Source: an uncultured Chlorobiaceae bacterium
GTDB lineage: Bacteria; Bacteroidota; Chlorobiia; Chlorobiales; Chlorobiaceae
DNA length: 64,000 bases
NCBI GenBank assembly: GCA_903994365.1
Contig: CAJEXL010000008.1
Span: 1-64,000 of the forward strand
Direction: 5' to 3'
In this document: positions 14,278 to 23,244 of the stretch, one piece after another
Position numbering within the stretch: the stretch's first letter is position 1
How the letters are laid out: every line of letters begins with the position of its first letter
Notes under the pieces: generated by a model
Told to the model about the DNA's origin: nothing
What the model saw: only the letters and a program-made list of their open reading frames with translations
Database searches by the model: none
Program-made: the position numbers and the translations under genes

Positions 14278-15918
14278 TTACTGTGTCACGTAACTGGCTG
14301 CAAGTCCTGCACCTTTCCCGTTTCCTGCCGTTTCCCACGGTGCCTTGATCAGCTTCCATACGGGGTTGTTGACCATCCTGTCGATATCTTTGTAGAAGTT
14401 TATTGCTCCTTCAAAGCCAGTGTAAGGGCCGCCGTAGTCGTAGCTGTGAAGCTGCTTCAACGGAATTCCCATCTTCTGTACCACATATTTCTCCTTGATA
14501 CCAGCGCAGAAAATATCCGGCTTGTAGATCTCAATCAGCTTTTCTGATTCGTAGTGGCTGAGGTCATCAACAACCAGCGACTTTTTGGTCATCTGTTTCA
14601 TCATTCCTTCGTAGCCGTTGATCTCCAGCCCCTTCTCTTTCAGCGCTTCAAGCTCGGATTCCGTTTTTCTCGGATTGTAGAGCTCGGGATCGGCGACTAT
14701 CTTCAACTCTTCAATGTTTTTGCTGTCAGCATCGACCTTGATGCCAGGCAGCACATCACGCCCTTCGTAATCGTCGCGGTGAGCAAACTCATATCCCGCA
14801 GCAACCGTTGTCATACCAAGCTCTGCGAAGAGATCCTGGTAGTGATGGGCTCGAGAGCCACCGACAAAAAGCATGGCAGTTTTCCCTTTGGTCCTTGGCA
14901 TAATCTCATTGATCACTGCTTTCACTTTTGGAGCCTCTTCAGCAATAACGGCTTCAATACGTGCTTTCAACTCCTCATCACCAAAGTATTCGCCTATTTT
15001 GCGGAGCGACTTTGCTGTTGAATCAGCGCCGACAAAGTTTATCTTCATCCATGGAATACCATATTTCGTCTCCATCATATCGCCCATGTAGTTGATTGAG
15101 CGGTGGCAGAGGATCACGTTCAAGTCTGCCGTATGAGAATTTTCAATGGCTCCAACTGTTGAGTTGCCGCTGAAAGATGCAACCAGTGTGATGCCAACCT
15201 TCTCGAAAATGCGCTCAATCTCAAAAGCATCACCGCCGATGTTATATTCGCCGAGCAGGTTAAGCTTGAACTTTCCTTCACTCGGGGTATTGTCGCGGCC
15301 AACCATGTGCTTGAAAACACCGTTGTTGGCAATGTGGTGACCAGCCGACTGGCTCACGCCCCTGTACCCTTCGCAACTGAAGCCGAAAACGTTGCAGTCT
15401 CCAAACTTCTCCTTCATCTCTCTGGCTGCTGCGTGAACATCATCACCAATCAGACCAACCGGACAGGTCGAAAATATTGCGATTGATTTTGGATGAAAGA
15501 GGTCATAAGCCTCCTGTATCGCAATTTTGAGCTTCTTCTCACCGCCAAAAACGATATTCTCCTCCTGCATATCAGTTGAGAAACAGTAAGGGATGTAGTT
15601 TGCATCCATCAGCGTCTCAGGCTTCGTCTGGTTACGCCGGGTCAACCAGGCATAAAAACTGCATCCGATTGGGCCGTGCACTATGTTGACAATATCGCGT
15701 GTAGGCCCAAGCACCACACCCTTACAACCAGCATAACAGCAGCCTCGCTGGGTAATGATTCCAGGAACGGTACGCACGTTGGCCTGCACTTCGGGAATGG
15801 TCTCCGGGTCATTGATGACAATGGACTTCGACCGTTTTTTTGCCACCTTTGCCGGGTATTTTTGTATCAGCTCCTCCCTGACCTGGGCCGGATCTGGAAT
15901 AATCTTGTTCGCCTCCAT
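14278..15918 (-). CDS. nifD: Nitrogenase MoFe protein alpha subunit NifD
   Basis: Alpha subunit of dinitrogenase, carrying FeMo-co. 546 aa, longer than the Azotobacter form. The added segment around residues 390-445 fits the longer NifD of green sulfur bacteria, clostridia and archaea. P-cluster ligands: GCCYAGCKG, HGPIGCSFYAW and STCPVGLIGDDV. Cofactor ligand regions: CHRSINYM and the C-terminal HSYDYGGPYTGFEG. 37 bases separate it from nifI2. Confidence 0.97.
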   Translation of the reverse strand: MEANKIIPDPAQVREELIQKYPAKVAKKRSKSIVINDPETIPEVQANVRTVPGIITQRGCCYAGCKGVVLGPTRDIVNIVHGPIGCSFYAWLTRRNQTKPETLMDANYIPYCFSTDMQEENIVFGGEKKLKIAIQEAYDLFHPKSIAIFSTCPVGLIGDDVHAAAREMKEKFGDCNVFGFSCEGYRGVSQSAGHHIANNGVFKHMVGRDNTPSEGKFKLNLLGEYNIGGDAFEIERIFEKVGITLVASFSGNSTVGAIENSHTADLNVILCHRSINYMGDMMETKYGIPWMKINFVGADSTAKSLRKIGEYFGDEELKARIEAVIAEEAPKVKAVINEIMPRTKGKTAMLFVGGSRAHHYQDLFAELGMTTVAAGYEFAHRDDYEGRDVLPGIKVDADSKNIEELKIVADPELYNPRKTESELEALKEKGLEINGYEGMMKQMTKKSLVVDDLSHYESEKLIEIYKPDIFCAGIKEKYVVQKMGIPLKQLHSYDYGGPYTGFEGAINFYKDIDRMVNNPVWKLIKAPWETAGNGKGAGLAASYVTQ

Positions 15919-15955
15919 TGAACTTTCTCCGTTTACACCTTTTTAGTATTCTGCC

Positions 15956-16333
15956 TCAGTTTAGCGCTACATCGCCCTGTTCACCTGTTCTTACCCTGAT
16001 AGTTTCAAGAATCGGAGTTACAAAAATCTTGCCATCACCCGGGTTACCGGTCTGGTTTGTCTGGATAATGGTATCAATTGCTGTTTTGCATAACTCATCA
16101 GGCACGACAACCGTCAGAATTCGCTTGGCAACCAGTCTTGGTGAATTGCCGAGTTGTGCAATTGCCTCTGGATGACCCGCTTCAGCGCCTCTGAGGATGT
16201 CGTAATGAACCTGCCCTTTGCCGCGTCCCATCACTCTGCCGGTGGCTGTGAAAGCCGGAATCCCTGCATCGATAAGCGCTTTTTTGGTCGCGTTCACTTT
16301 GTTGATTCTTATGACTGCAATAATCTCTTTCAT
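15956..16333 (-). CDS. nifI2: PII-like nitrogenase regulator NifI2
   Basis: 125 aa PII-family protein. NifI1 and NifI2 bind 2-oxoglutarate and ATP/ADP and inhibit dinitrogenase directly after ammonium addition (known from methanogens). It begins MKEIIAVIRINKVNATKKAL and has the extended T-loop segment GRGKGQVHYDILRG. The C-terminal PII motif appears as NPGDGKIFVTPILETIRVRTGE. The nifI1 stop and this start are directly adjacent (TGA-ATG), and GGAGG lies inside the end of nifI1. Confidence 0.93.
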   Translation of the reverse strand: MKEIIAVIRINKVNATKKALIDAGIPAFTATGRVMGRGKGQVHYDILRGAEAGHPEAIAQLGNSPRLVAKRILTVVVPDELCKTAIDTIIQTNQTGNPGDGKIFVTPILETIRVRTGEQGDVALN

Positions 16334-16687
16334 TCAAGCCTCCTTTGCTGGAAGAAATGGATCCGTTTCCCGTTCGCCGGTGCTTATGGTGTAAACCTCT
16401 TCAACGGCTGAAACAAAGATCTTTCCATCACCAAATTTCCCTTCTGCTCCCGATTTTGCATTCTCAAGAATTGCACGTATAGCAAAATCTTTGTCGATAT
16501 TTGGAACCACCGTGAACAACATCTCTTTTGGAATTTCATCATAGACCACATCACCGACGCGGAGACCGCGTTGTTTACCGCGTCCGACCACAGCGATTTT
16601 TGTTACAGATGGATAGCCTGCATCAAGCAATCCCTGCATGACATCATACACCTTTTCTGGCCTGACGATTGTTCTGATCATTAACAT
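16334..16687 (-). CDS. nifI1: PII-like nitrogenase regulator NifI1
   Basis: 117 aa PII-family protein starting MLMIRTIVRPEKVYDVMQGL. It has VVGRGKQRGLRVGDVVYDEI (the T-loop region) and KFGDGKIFVSAVEEVYTIST at the C-terminus. The start at 16687 is chosen because CGGAG lies 9 bases upstream; the frame extends further but overlaps nifH. Partner of NifI2. The placement between nifH and nifD is diagnostic of the archaeal, clostridial and Chlorobi type of post-translational nitrogenase control, in place of DraT/DraG. Confidence 0.93.
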   Translation of the reverse strand: MLMIRTIVRPEKVYDVMQGLLDAGYPSVTKIAVVGRGKQRGLRVGDVVYDEIPKEMLFTVVPNIDKDFAIRAILENAKSGAEGKFGDGKIFVSAVEEVYTISTGERETDPFLPAKEA

Positions 16688-16706
16688 GTTTCTGTACTCC
16701 GTTGTT

Positions 16707-17552
<846 letters not shown>

Positions 17553-17621
17553 TCATTGCCTTTATCGTCAAATATTCAGGCATTATTCATCTTTGCTCTA
17601 AATATTTATGCTATTTGTTTC

Positions 17622-17636
17622 GCAAGATTCGTGCCA
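17622..17636 (-). promoter_or_regulatory. Sigma-54 (-24/-12) promoter of the nif cluster
   Basis: The minus strand reads TGGCACGAATCTTGC. The -24 element TGGCAC and -12 element TTGC are both perfect, with GG and GC exactly 10 bases apart. It lies about 90 bases upstream of nifH. The -24 element overlaps a 14-base perfect palindrome, GCCAAAGCTTTGGC (17633-17646). A TGT-N10-ACG sequence at 17729-17744 is a near-match to a NifA upstream site (TGT-N10-ACA). Confidence 0.85.
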
Positions 17637-17680
17637 AAGCTTTGGCTTGAAAAGAAAGTTTTTTGAAAAAAAAGGAGTTG

Positions 17681-17719
17681 GCTCCCTCAAAGCCGCATGG
17701 CTAAAGGGTTTTATTTTTT
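17681..17719. terminator. Terminator-like hairpins upstream of the nif promoter
   Basis: On the plus strand, CCCT...AGCC-GCAT-GGCT...AGGG (17684-17708) is followed by TTTTATTTTTT. On the minus strand, GGAG-CCAA-CTCC is followed by eight T. The element sits upstream of the sigma-54 promoter, so it would isolate nifH from readthrough. Confidence 0.5.
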
Positions 17720-17882
17720 CTGCGGAGCTGTTTTTATTATAACGTGGGACTGAATAATTTACTTGCAGAGGATCATGACTGGCAGAAAGAACTACAAATC
17801 TGTGGGAAAATGATGAAAATTACATTTTGGTAGGATGTATGGCAGCATGAGCATCCAATCCAAATCCACGAATTAGCAATGA

Positions 17883-18059
17883 GTTATTTCAGGGGAACGC
17901 CGCACCCCCAAGCTCGGCAGTATTCGAGTAAAGGGTACTGAGCGGTTCCTTGCTCCTGTCGGCCAAACTTGGAAAAGCTTTTTCCTCAGACAGCAAAAGG
18001 TGACTGATGATTTTATGGAAGAGCGTGACAAACAGGAGCGGAACATTTATGAAAAATAA
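17883..18059 (+). pseudogene. AbrB/VapB-type antitoxin C-terminal remnant
   Basis: An open frame without an initiation codon. It reads RFLAPVGQTWKSFF, then VTDDFMEERDKQERNIYEK and a stop. This resembles the C-terminal tail of AbrB/SpoVT-like VapB/VagC antitoxins (APVGQTW...FM--R-). No N-terminal DNA-binding half and no VapC partner are visible. It overlaps the start of the next gene by 11 bases. The 17720-17882 stretch holds no other gene. Confidence 0.45.
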
Positions 18060-18321
18060 GAGAATACCGATTCCTGAATTCAGGAGTGAAGCCGAAGAGC
18101 AGGCGTTCTGGTCAGTTCAAGACTCGACAGACTATGTTGATTGGCAAAAAGCGGAAACAGTGCTTTTTCCGAACCTGAAGCCTACACTGAAAACCATTTC
18201 ACTCCGCCTGCCGGAACCGATGCTGAACCGGCTGAAGGTGCTGGCAAATGAGCGTGACGTACCATATCAATCGCTGTTGAAAATATTTCTCAAGGAACGA
18301 CTTGACAGGGAGGTATTGTAA
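18049..18321 (+). CDS. CopG/BrnA-like antitoxin
   Basis: 90 aa from the ATG at 18049 (MKNKRIPIPEFRSEAEEQAF), chosen because AGGAG lies about 10 bases upstream; the frame is open to 18007. The N-terminal half has the FRSEAEEQAFW...DYVDW pattern of CopG-type antitoxins. The C-terminal half is ribbon-helix-helix-like (ISLRLPEPMLNRLKVLAN, then YQSLLKIFLKERL). Such proteins bind DNA and neutralise a BrnT-like RNase. No toxin gene is adjacent, so this may be an orphan. Confidence 0.75.
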   Translation: MKNKRIPIPEFRSEAEEQAFWSVQDSTDYVDWQKAETVLFPNLKPTLKTISLRLPEPMLNRLKVLANERDVPYQSLLKIFLKERLDREVL

Positions 18322-18326
18322 GCCTG

Positions 18327-18410
18327 ATGATGGATGCGAACTTTGAAGAGATTACAGGCCCGGTGATTATTTGCGGCTCCGGTAATTCCGGCAATGAAAT
18401 AGTTCAGTAA
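18327..18410 (+). other. 27-codon ORF, possible gene fragment
   Basis: Encodes MMDANFEEITGPVIICGSGN plus seven residues. PVIICGSGNSG resembles the N-terminal PAPS-binding loop of sulfotransferases (P-x-F-I-x-G-x-x-R-S-G), but the frame stops at once. Probably a fragment; function cannot be assigned. Confidence 0.2.
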
Positions 18411-18505
18411 CGGCAGTTTGATTAAGAGGATGTAATTGTGTACAATTGAAGATGAAGCAGGGCCTGCTTGAATTTTTTCTTCTCCTTCGTAACACTGTAA
18501 GCGTC

Positions 18506-19762
18506 ATGATTAAAGAGCTAAAGCTCAAAAACTGGAAAAGTTTTTCGGAATCCACACTGTTTATTGATCCGTTGACTATCCTTATCGGAGCCAATGCAAG
18601 TGGTAAATCCAATACCCTTGATGCCCTGCTCTTTTTAAACAGAGTGAGTTCAGGAGTTGGCATCTTTCAGGCTATTGCCGGTGATGCTAATCTGCCAGCC
18701 TTGCGGGGCGGGATGGAATGGGTATGCCGCAAGCCTGAAAAAAAGTTTACACTTGCGCTTGTCGCTGAAGGGCTCGGTAAAAACCAGGATTATCGATATG
18801 AAGTAACGGTACAGGTAAATGGCACAAAAGCTGAGGTTTTCAACGAAGAGTTAACGCTACTCACCTACAGCCAGAGGAGCAAAAGGCCGAAAGAAAAGAT
18901 GCTTTTCAGTACAGGGCAAGTGGAATCCTCCAGCCCCGGAATACCAACCTGTTTTTCAACAGAAGCTGGAGGTAAAGGGAAGCGTCGTATTGATCTGAAT
19001 CGCTCCCATATCATTCTCAGCCAAACCGAAACCATGAATTTGCGCAAGGAGGTACAAGATGGTGCAAAACAGGTACTCTTGCAGCTTCAGCGTATCTTCG
19101 TTTTTGATCCGATACCCAGTCATATCCGCGATTACGCACCCTTTTCAGAAACACTGCTGGCGGATGGGTCAAATATTGCCGGGGTGTTGGCCGGATTGGA
19201 ACCTTTGCGCAAAGCAGAGGTTGAACAGACACTGACAAAATATCTGAAAGAGTTGCCGGAGCGTGACATAAAAAGAGTCTGGACAGAACCTGTTGGAAAG
19301 TTCAGTACCGATGCCATGCTTTACTGCGAAGAGGGCTGGGATGGTCAGGTAACCCATGAAATTGATGCTCGCGGAATGTCTGACGGAACTCTGCGTTATC
19401 TGGCTATTGTCACCGCACTTCTGACTCGCGAATCTGGAAGCCTGCTGGTCATCGAAGAGGTTGATAATGGCCTGCATCCTTCGCGGGCGCACATTCTGAT
19501 AGCCATGCTCAGGGCTCTTGGCAAAGAGCGTGGTATTGATGTTATTGTTACGACCCACAACCCGGCACTGCTGGATGCTGCTGGAGCACGAATGGTGCCG
19601 TTTATTACGGTTGCTCATCGTCATAATGTCACAGGTGCCAGTGAACTCACCCAGCTTGAAGATATCCGGCAATTACCAAAGCTTATGGCAGGAGGCTCTC
19701 TTGGCCATTTGACCACTGAAGGCAGCATTGAGTCAGCGCTCAGGCTGGAGGAGTGCAATTGA
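18506..19762 (+). CDS. SMC/RecF-like AAA ATPase (AAA_21 type), defence-like
   Basis: 418 aa from the ATG at 18506 (MIKELKLKNWKSFSESTLFI); the frame is open to 18446 but this start matches the family. Walker A GANASGKS lies at residues 28-35. A signature-like ARGMSDGTLRYLAIVTALL precedes Walker B (GSLLVIEEVDNGLHPSRA) and an H-loop (VIVTTHNPALLDAAGA). This is the single-chain ABC/RecF-type layout found in OLD, PARIS, Septu and other phage-defence ATPases. Its stop overlaps the PIN-domain gene by 4 bases, so the two proteins probably act together. It is a cytoplasmic protein with no membrane segment. Confidence 0.82.
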   Translation: MIKELKLKNWKSFSESTLFIDPLTILIGANASGKSNTLDALLFLNRVSSGVGIFQAIAGDANLPALRGGMEWVCRKPEKKFTLALVAEGLGKNQDYRYEVTVQVNGTKAEVFNEELTLLTYSQRSKRPKEKMLFSTGQVESSSPGIPTCFSTEAGGKGKRRIDLNRSHIILSQTETMNLRKEVQDGAKQVLLQLQRIFVFDPIPSHIRDYAPFSETLLADGSNIAGVLAGLEPLRKAEVEQTLTKYLKELPERDIKRVWTEPVGKFSTDAMLYCEEGWDGQVTHEIDARGMSDGTLRYLAIVTALLTRESGSLLVIEEVDNGLHPSRAHILIAMLRALGKERGIDVIVTTHNPALLDAAGARMVPFITVAHRHNVTGASELTQLEDIRQLPKLMAGGSLGHLTTEGSIESALRLEECN

Positions 19763-20274
19763 AACGTCTCTTGATTATTGATACCAGCATTCTCTGTATC
19801 TGGCTTGATGTGCCGGGAATGGAAGGTTCCGGCCCGGATCATGATCGATGGAATAAAAAGCGGGTGGGTGAGAAAATTCAAGCAGGGATGCATGATAAAA
19901 CAACCACTTTTGTTCTTCCTCTGGCCTCTATCATAGAGACCGGTAATCATATTGCCCATGCCCGGCACAGTCGTAAGGAGCGGGGAGATGCTTTGGCCGA
20001 TTTGATGCGTAAAAGTGCCGAACAGCAAACCCCGTGGGCAGCCTTTTCTGATCAAACAGTATTATGGTCGGCTGAAAAGCTGAAATTGCTTGCTGATTCA
20101 TGGCCAGAACTGGCTGTGCAAAAGCTCTCTTTGGGTGATGCCACCATTAAAAATGTTGCCGAATATTATTCTCAGATGGGTTATGCTGTAGAGATTTTGA
20201 CGGGAGATCAGGGGTTGAAAGCTTATGAACCGAGGGTATCTGTTGAAATTCCTCGTAGAAGGCAACGGGGATGA
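19759..20274 (+). CDS. PIN-like nuclease partner of the preceding ATPase
   Basis: About 171 aa. From the TTG at 19759 (TTGA overlap with the ATPase stop, GGAGG 7 bases upstream) it reads KRLLIIDTSILCIWLD. The GTG at 19753 is an alternative start. PIN acidic residues fall in order: Asp in IIDTS, Glu in ASIIETGNHIAHA, Asp in SLGDATIKNVAEYY, and Asp in ILTGDQGLKAYEP. This fits a metal-dependent RNase, the effector type of VapC toxins, but with an ATPase partner instead of a small antitoxin. Function inferred. Confidence 0.75.
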   Translation: MKRLLIIDTSILCIWLDVPGMEGSGPDHDRWNKKRVGEKIQAGMHDKTTTFVLPLASIIETGNHIAHARHSRKERGDALADLMRKSAEQQTPWAAFSDQTVLWSAEKLKLLADSWPELAVQKLSLGDATIKNVAEYYSQMGYAVEILTGDQGLKAYEPRVSVEIPRRRQRG

Positions 20275-20324
20275 GACTCATTAATTTGATCTCTGTGCTG
20301 GTACTCCATAGAGCATCCCTTCTG

Positions 20325-20350
20325 CCCTGATATCCTCGTCAATATCAGGG
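20325..20350. terminator. Perfect 9-bp hairpin after the PIN gene
   Basis: CCCTGATAT, an 8-base loop, then ATATCAGGG, 50 bases downstream of the PIN gene stop. No T run follows, so terminator activity is uncertain. The rest of 20275-20546 shows no gene. Confidence 0.4.
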
Positions 20351-20546
20351 CCAGTGAATGCCGATACCGTTACCAATGATCACAAAGTTGTTTCTCTGCT
20401 TCACGGAGCTTTCGGTTAAACGCTATGACCATGCCAAGGGGACACTGATTGTCCGCCCGTCATCAAGAGTTGCGGAAATCACCTCGTCAGTGACTGCAAC
20501 CGCACTGATCCTTTTCATTATTGACAGCAGTGTTCATAGGGTTGAG

Positions 20547-20801
20547 TCAGGATATGATTTTGTCATAGTCTGCATGAGAGCCTATCCAGATCCACTGAAT
20601 CCCGCCAGAAGCATCAATTCCAATTGCACGATAACGTTTGCCTGGTCGCACTGACCATAGCTCGTCAATTCGTTTCAATTGCAAAGAGGGATGGCGAGGA
20701 TTATCCTTAAGCAGATCGTAATTTTTATCCGCAAGTACCCTTATTTCGAAAGGAAGATTCTGGTACAATAACCAGAAGTCTGAAGAAGTATAGTGCTTCA
20801 A
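20547..20801 (-). CDS. RelE/ParE-type toxin
   Basis: 84 aa, MKHYTSSDFWLLYQNLPFEI. It shows the compact RelE-like layout: helix (VLADKNYDLLKDNPRHPSL), strands (LWSVRPGKRYRAIG), then GGIQWIWIGSHADYDKI, where the Arg and the terminal HxxYDK are typical of the superfamily. Likely an mRNA interferase held by the upstream-encoded 66-aa protein, whose stop overlaps this start. Confidence 0.8.
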   Translation of the reverse strand: MKHYTSSDFWLLYQNLPFEIRVLADKNYDLLKDNPRHPSLQLKRIDELWSVRPGKRYRAIGIDASGGIQWIWIGSHADYDKIIS

Positions 20802-20998
20802 AGTTTGCGAGCTTTCCCCTGAGCAAATTCCTCTTTTGCCTTACTAATCAAACGTTCAAATTTTCCTGCACGAAAATCAGTTGCAATCTGCTTGTCCCAG
20901 GACTCGTTGTCAAGTTCAAGAAACCAATCCCGAAATGTCGCAAACTCCTCCGTGGATAAATTCTGAACCCGTCGCTCTATTTCCTCAACTTCGCTCAT
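20798..20998 (-). CDS. Antitoxin of the RelE-type module
   Basis: 66 aa, MSEVEEIERRVQNLSTEEFA, mostly helical, with a basic end (FAQGKARKL). It is the first gene of a two-gene minus-strand unit that overlaps the RelE-type toxin by 4 bases. The TEEFATFRDWFLELDNESWDKQI pattern is common in small antitoxins paired with RelE-like toxins. The 20999-21226 stretch upstream shows no gene. Confidence 0.7.
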   Translation of the reverse strand: MSEVEEIERRVQNLSTEEFATFRDWFLELDNESWDKQIATDFRAGKFERLISKAKEEFAQGKARKL

Positions 20999-21226
20999 GC
21001 TTGTAATTCCTTATGTATCATTAAGATATCAAATTACCTTCACAGGAAACCATAAAGATATCTGCCTGTCAACGTTCATCGTTGTCTCCTGCTTACCACT
21101 CAAGTGACCCCCTTTCAAATGTATCAATCAGTCCAGATAATATCAGCAAACTCTCCAAAAAAGTGAAATAAAAAGTAAATTGCGGCATTACCCCAGCATC
21201 CCCAAACCAGCAACAAGAGCCCGATC

Positions 21227-21457
21227 ATGGATGATGATATTATCTACTCCGCGCCGCCGTCAAAAAGTGACGAAGAGCTTGAAAAAGGCTTTGTAACGGC
21301 GATTATTGACCAGCCGAAACTGCTTGACGAGCTGGCCAAACAACTGGTAACGTTGAATCTTGCAAGTTCAGTGAGCAGTTGTCGCAGCAGATGGGTGAGG
21401 TTGAATAGACGCTCACTTTACATCAGATTCTTTTATACTTTGAACTTCAATTTTTGA
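21227..21457 (+). CDS. Short unrecognised protein, probably frameshifted
   Basis: 76 aa. The first ~48 residues (MDDDIIYSAPPSKSDEELEK, then IIDQPKLLDELAKQLVTLNL) look coding. The remainder (SSCRSRWVRLNRRSLYIRFF) is arginine/serine-rich and unlike it. In another frame the DNA from about 21360 reads CKFSEQLSQQMGEVE and a stop, which looks more natural, so a one-base shift or a join of two fragments near 21350 is likely. It sits just before the hsdM fragment and may be debris of the same restriction locus. Confidence 0.4.
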   Translation: MDDDIIYSAPPSKSDEELEKGFVTAIIDQPKLLDELAKQLVTLNLASSVSSCRSRWVRLNRRSLYIRFFYTLNFNF

Positions 21458-21490
21458 GATTTTTAACGGAAATGAAGAGAGGAACTCCAC

Positions 21491-21787
21491 TTGTCGCAAC
21501 TTGAACACATCGAAGCCATAGAAAAGCGCCTCTGGAACGCGGCGGATACGTTGCGGGCGAATTCGAACTATGCGAGCAACGAGTACTTTTTACCGGTCAT
21601 GGGGCTGATTTTTTTGCGCCATGCCTACAGCCGCTTTCTGGCGGTGCGGGAGGGGCTCGAAGCGGCCCTGCCTACACGCGGGGGCAAAACCCGTCCGCTC
21701 TCCAAGGAGGATTTTTCCGGCAAGAGCGCCATCTACCTGAAACCGGAAGCGGTGGTGTTTAATGCTGCTATCAAGCGGAATTTTTAG
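21491..21787 (+). pseudogene. hsdM: Truncated type I restriction methyltransferase subunit HsdM (N-terminus only)
   Basis: 98 residues from a TTG start with GAGAGGAA upstream: MSQLEHIEAIEKRLWNAADT, then ASNEYFLPVMGLIFLRHAYSRF. This is the HsdM N-terminal helical domain. Real HsdM proteins are about 500 aa, so the SAM-binding and NPPY catalytic parts are missing. The frame ends 11 bases before the DUF1016 gene, which appears to have replaced the rest. It cannot methylate. Confidence 0.8.
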
Positions 21788-21798
21788 GAGTTGGGGAT

Positions 21799-22905
21799 AT
21801 GAACAAGAAAATTAACACCGAGAATCTTCGAAAATCAAGAGGCCGGAGCCGGGATGATGCACTGTTTCCTGTGCCGATCTCCAAAGATGAGCTTCCTGCT
21901 GATTATTTTGGTGTATTGGCAGGAATCAAGGAACGGATACAGTCAGAGCGTTTACGTGTTACGCTTTCTGCTAATGCAGCGATGGTGCTTCTCTACTGGG
22001 ATATAGGCAAGGTGATTTTGGAGCGTCAGGAAAAACAGGGGTGGGGTGCAAAAGTTATTGATCGTTTATCTTATGATCTGAAAACTTCCTTCATGGATAT
22101 GACCGGGTTTTCGCCCCGTAACCTGAAATATATGCGCAAGTTTGTTGAGTCATGGCCTGACAGGGAAATAGTGCAACGCACCGTTGCACAAATTCCCTGG
22201 CGCAGCAATCTTGCTTTGCTTGACAAGCTGAAAGATTCCAAAACCAGGCTTTGGTACGCTGGTAAGACTCTTGAGCATGGGTGGAGCCGCGACATTCTTG
22301 CCATCCAGATTGAAACCCGCCTGCATGAACGACAGGGTTTTGCGGTCAATAATTTTACGATTGCATTGCCGCCAGCCGATTCGGATATGGCGGCACAAGT
22401 GTTCAAAGATCCCTATTTGTTCGATTTTCTCGGGACGGCTGACCCTCGCAAAGAGCGTGAAGTAGAGCAAGCACTTGTAGACCATATCCAGCGTTTTCTT
22501 CTTGAATTGGGTGCGGGTTTTGCGTTTGTTGGTAAACAGGTTTTACTGGAAGTCGGCAATCGTGATTTTTATATTGATCTGCTGTTTTATCATTTACAAC
22601 TCCGCTGTTTTGTGGTGGTCGAGCTGAAGGCGGTGCCTTTTGATCCAGCATTTGTTGGACAACTTAATTTATACCTCTCTGCAGTTGATGACTTGATGCG
22701 CCATCCTGATGACAAACCGACAATCGGACTGTTGCTGTGCAAGAGCAAAGATAAGTTGGTCGTCGAATATGCACTGCGTGGATTTAATGCTCCAATCGGT
22801 GTTGCTGATTGGGAGACCAGACTGGTTGAAATTCTTCCTGATGATCTCAAAGGAAGTTTGCCATCCATAAAAGAAATTGAGTCTGAGCTGGAGGACGTGG
22901 ACTGA
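21799..22905 (+). CDS. DUF1016 (YhcG-type) PD-(D/E)XK nuclease
   Basis: 368 aa. The N-terminal DUF1016_N helical region (about 30-200) contains NAAMVLLYWDIGKVILERQ and GFSPRNLKYMRKFVESWPD. The C-terminal PDDEXK nuclease domain follows (DPYLFDFLG; then DFYIDLLFYHLQLRCFVVVE ending in LK, near residues 250-278). The family is frequent inside and beside type I restriction loci, often in place of hsdM/hsdS. DNA cleavage is likely but unproven for most members. It interrupts the hsdM gene here. Confidence 0.9.
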   Translation: MNKKINTENLRKSRGRSRDDALFPVPISKDELPADYFGVLAGIKERIQSERLRVTLSANAAMVLLYWDIGKVILERQEKQGWGAKVIDRLSYDLKTSFMDMTGFSPRNLKYMRKFVESWPDREIVQRTVAQIPWRSNLALLDKLKDSKTRLWYAGKTLEHGWSRDILAIQIETRLHERQGFAVNNFTIALPPADSDMAAQVFKDPYLFDFLGTADPRKEREVEQALVDHIQRFLLELGAGFAFVGKQVLLEVGNRDFYIDLLFYHLQLRCFVVVELKAVPFDPAFVGQLNLYLSAVDDLMRHPDDKPTIGLLLCKSKDKLVVEYALRGFNAPIGVADWETRLVEILPDDLKGSLPSIKEIESELEDVD

Positions 22906-23031
22906 ATCGTAATGATCATGCAAGATTCCTTCCGAAAATGAACTGAATTTGAAGTCCTGAGTTTTTGATTGTGTCGGGTTATTGGATATACCTGCCATAA
23001 TGTCAAAATATTTCCAGTGAAGACGCTTGTC

Positions 23032-23244
23032 ATGAATACTTTCCAAAGCTTTTTATTGTTGCGCCAAAAAGAGGGTTTGTCCATCGACAAAATTGCTCAT
23101 ATCACCGGTTACAGTCAGAGAGGAGTATATCGGGTCGAGAAAAAAGAGGTTATGCCCAGAAAAATGGTGCTTGACCAGTTCACAAGGATTGCCCTACAGT
23201 TATCGTGCTACGGAAAATGTGAGCTTAGCAAAAAAGAACTATGA
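23032..23244 (+). CDS. Small HTH (XRE-like) regulator
   Basis: 70 aa from the ATG at 23032 (MNTFQSFLLLRQKEGLSIDK). It has one helix-turn-helix: GLSIDKIAHITGYSQRGVYR. It overlaps the HNH nuclease gene by ATGA, a layout like controller (C) genes of restriction systems. The DNA is more AT-rich than its surroundings, consistent with transfer. Confidence 0.65.
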   Translation: MNTFQSFLLLRQKEGLSIDKIAHITGYSQRGVYRVEKKEVMPRKMVLDQFTRIALQLSCYGKCELSKKEL

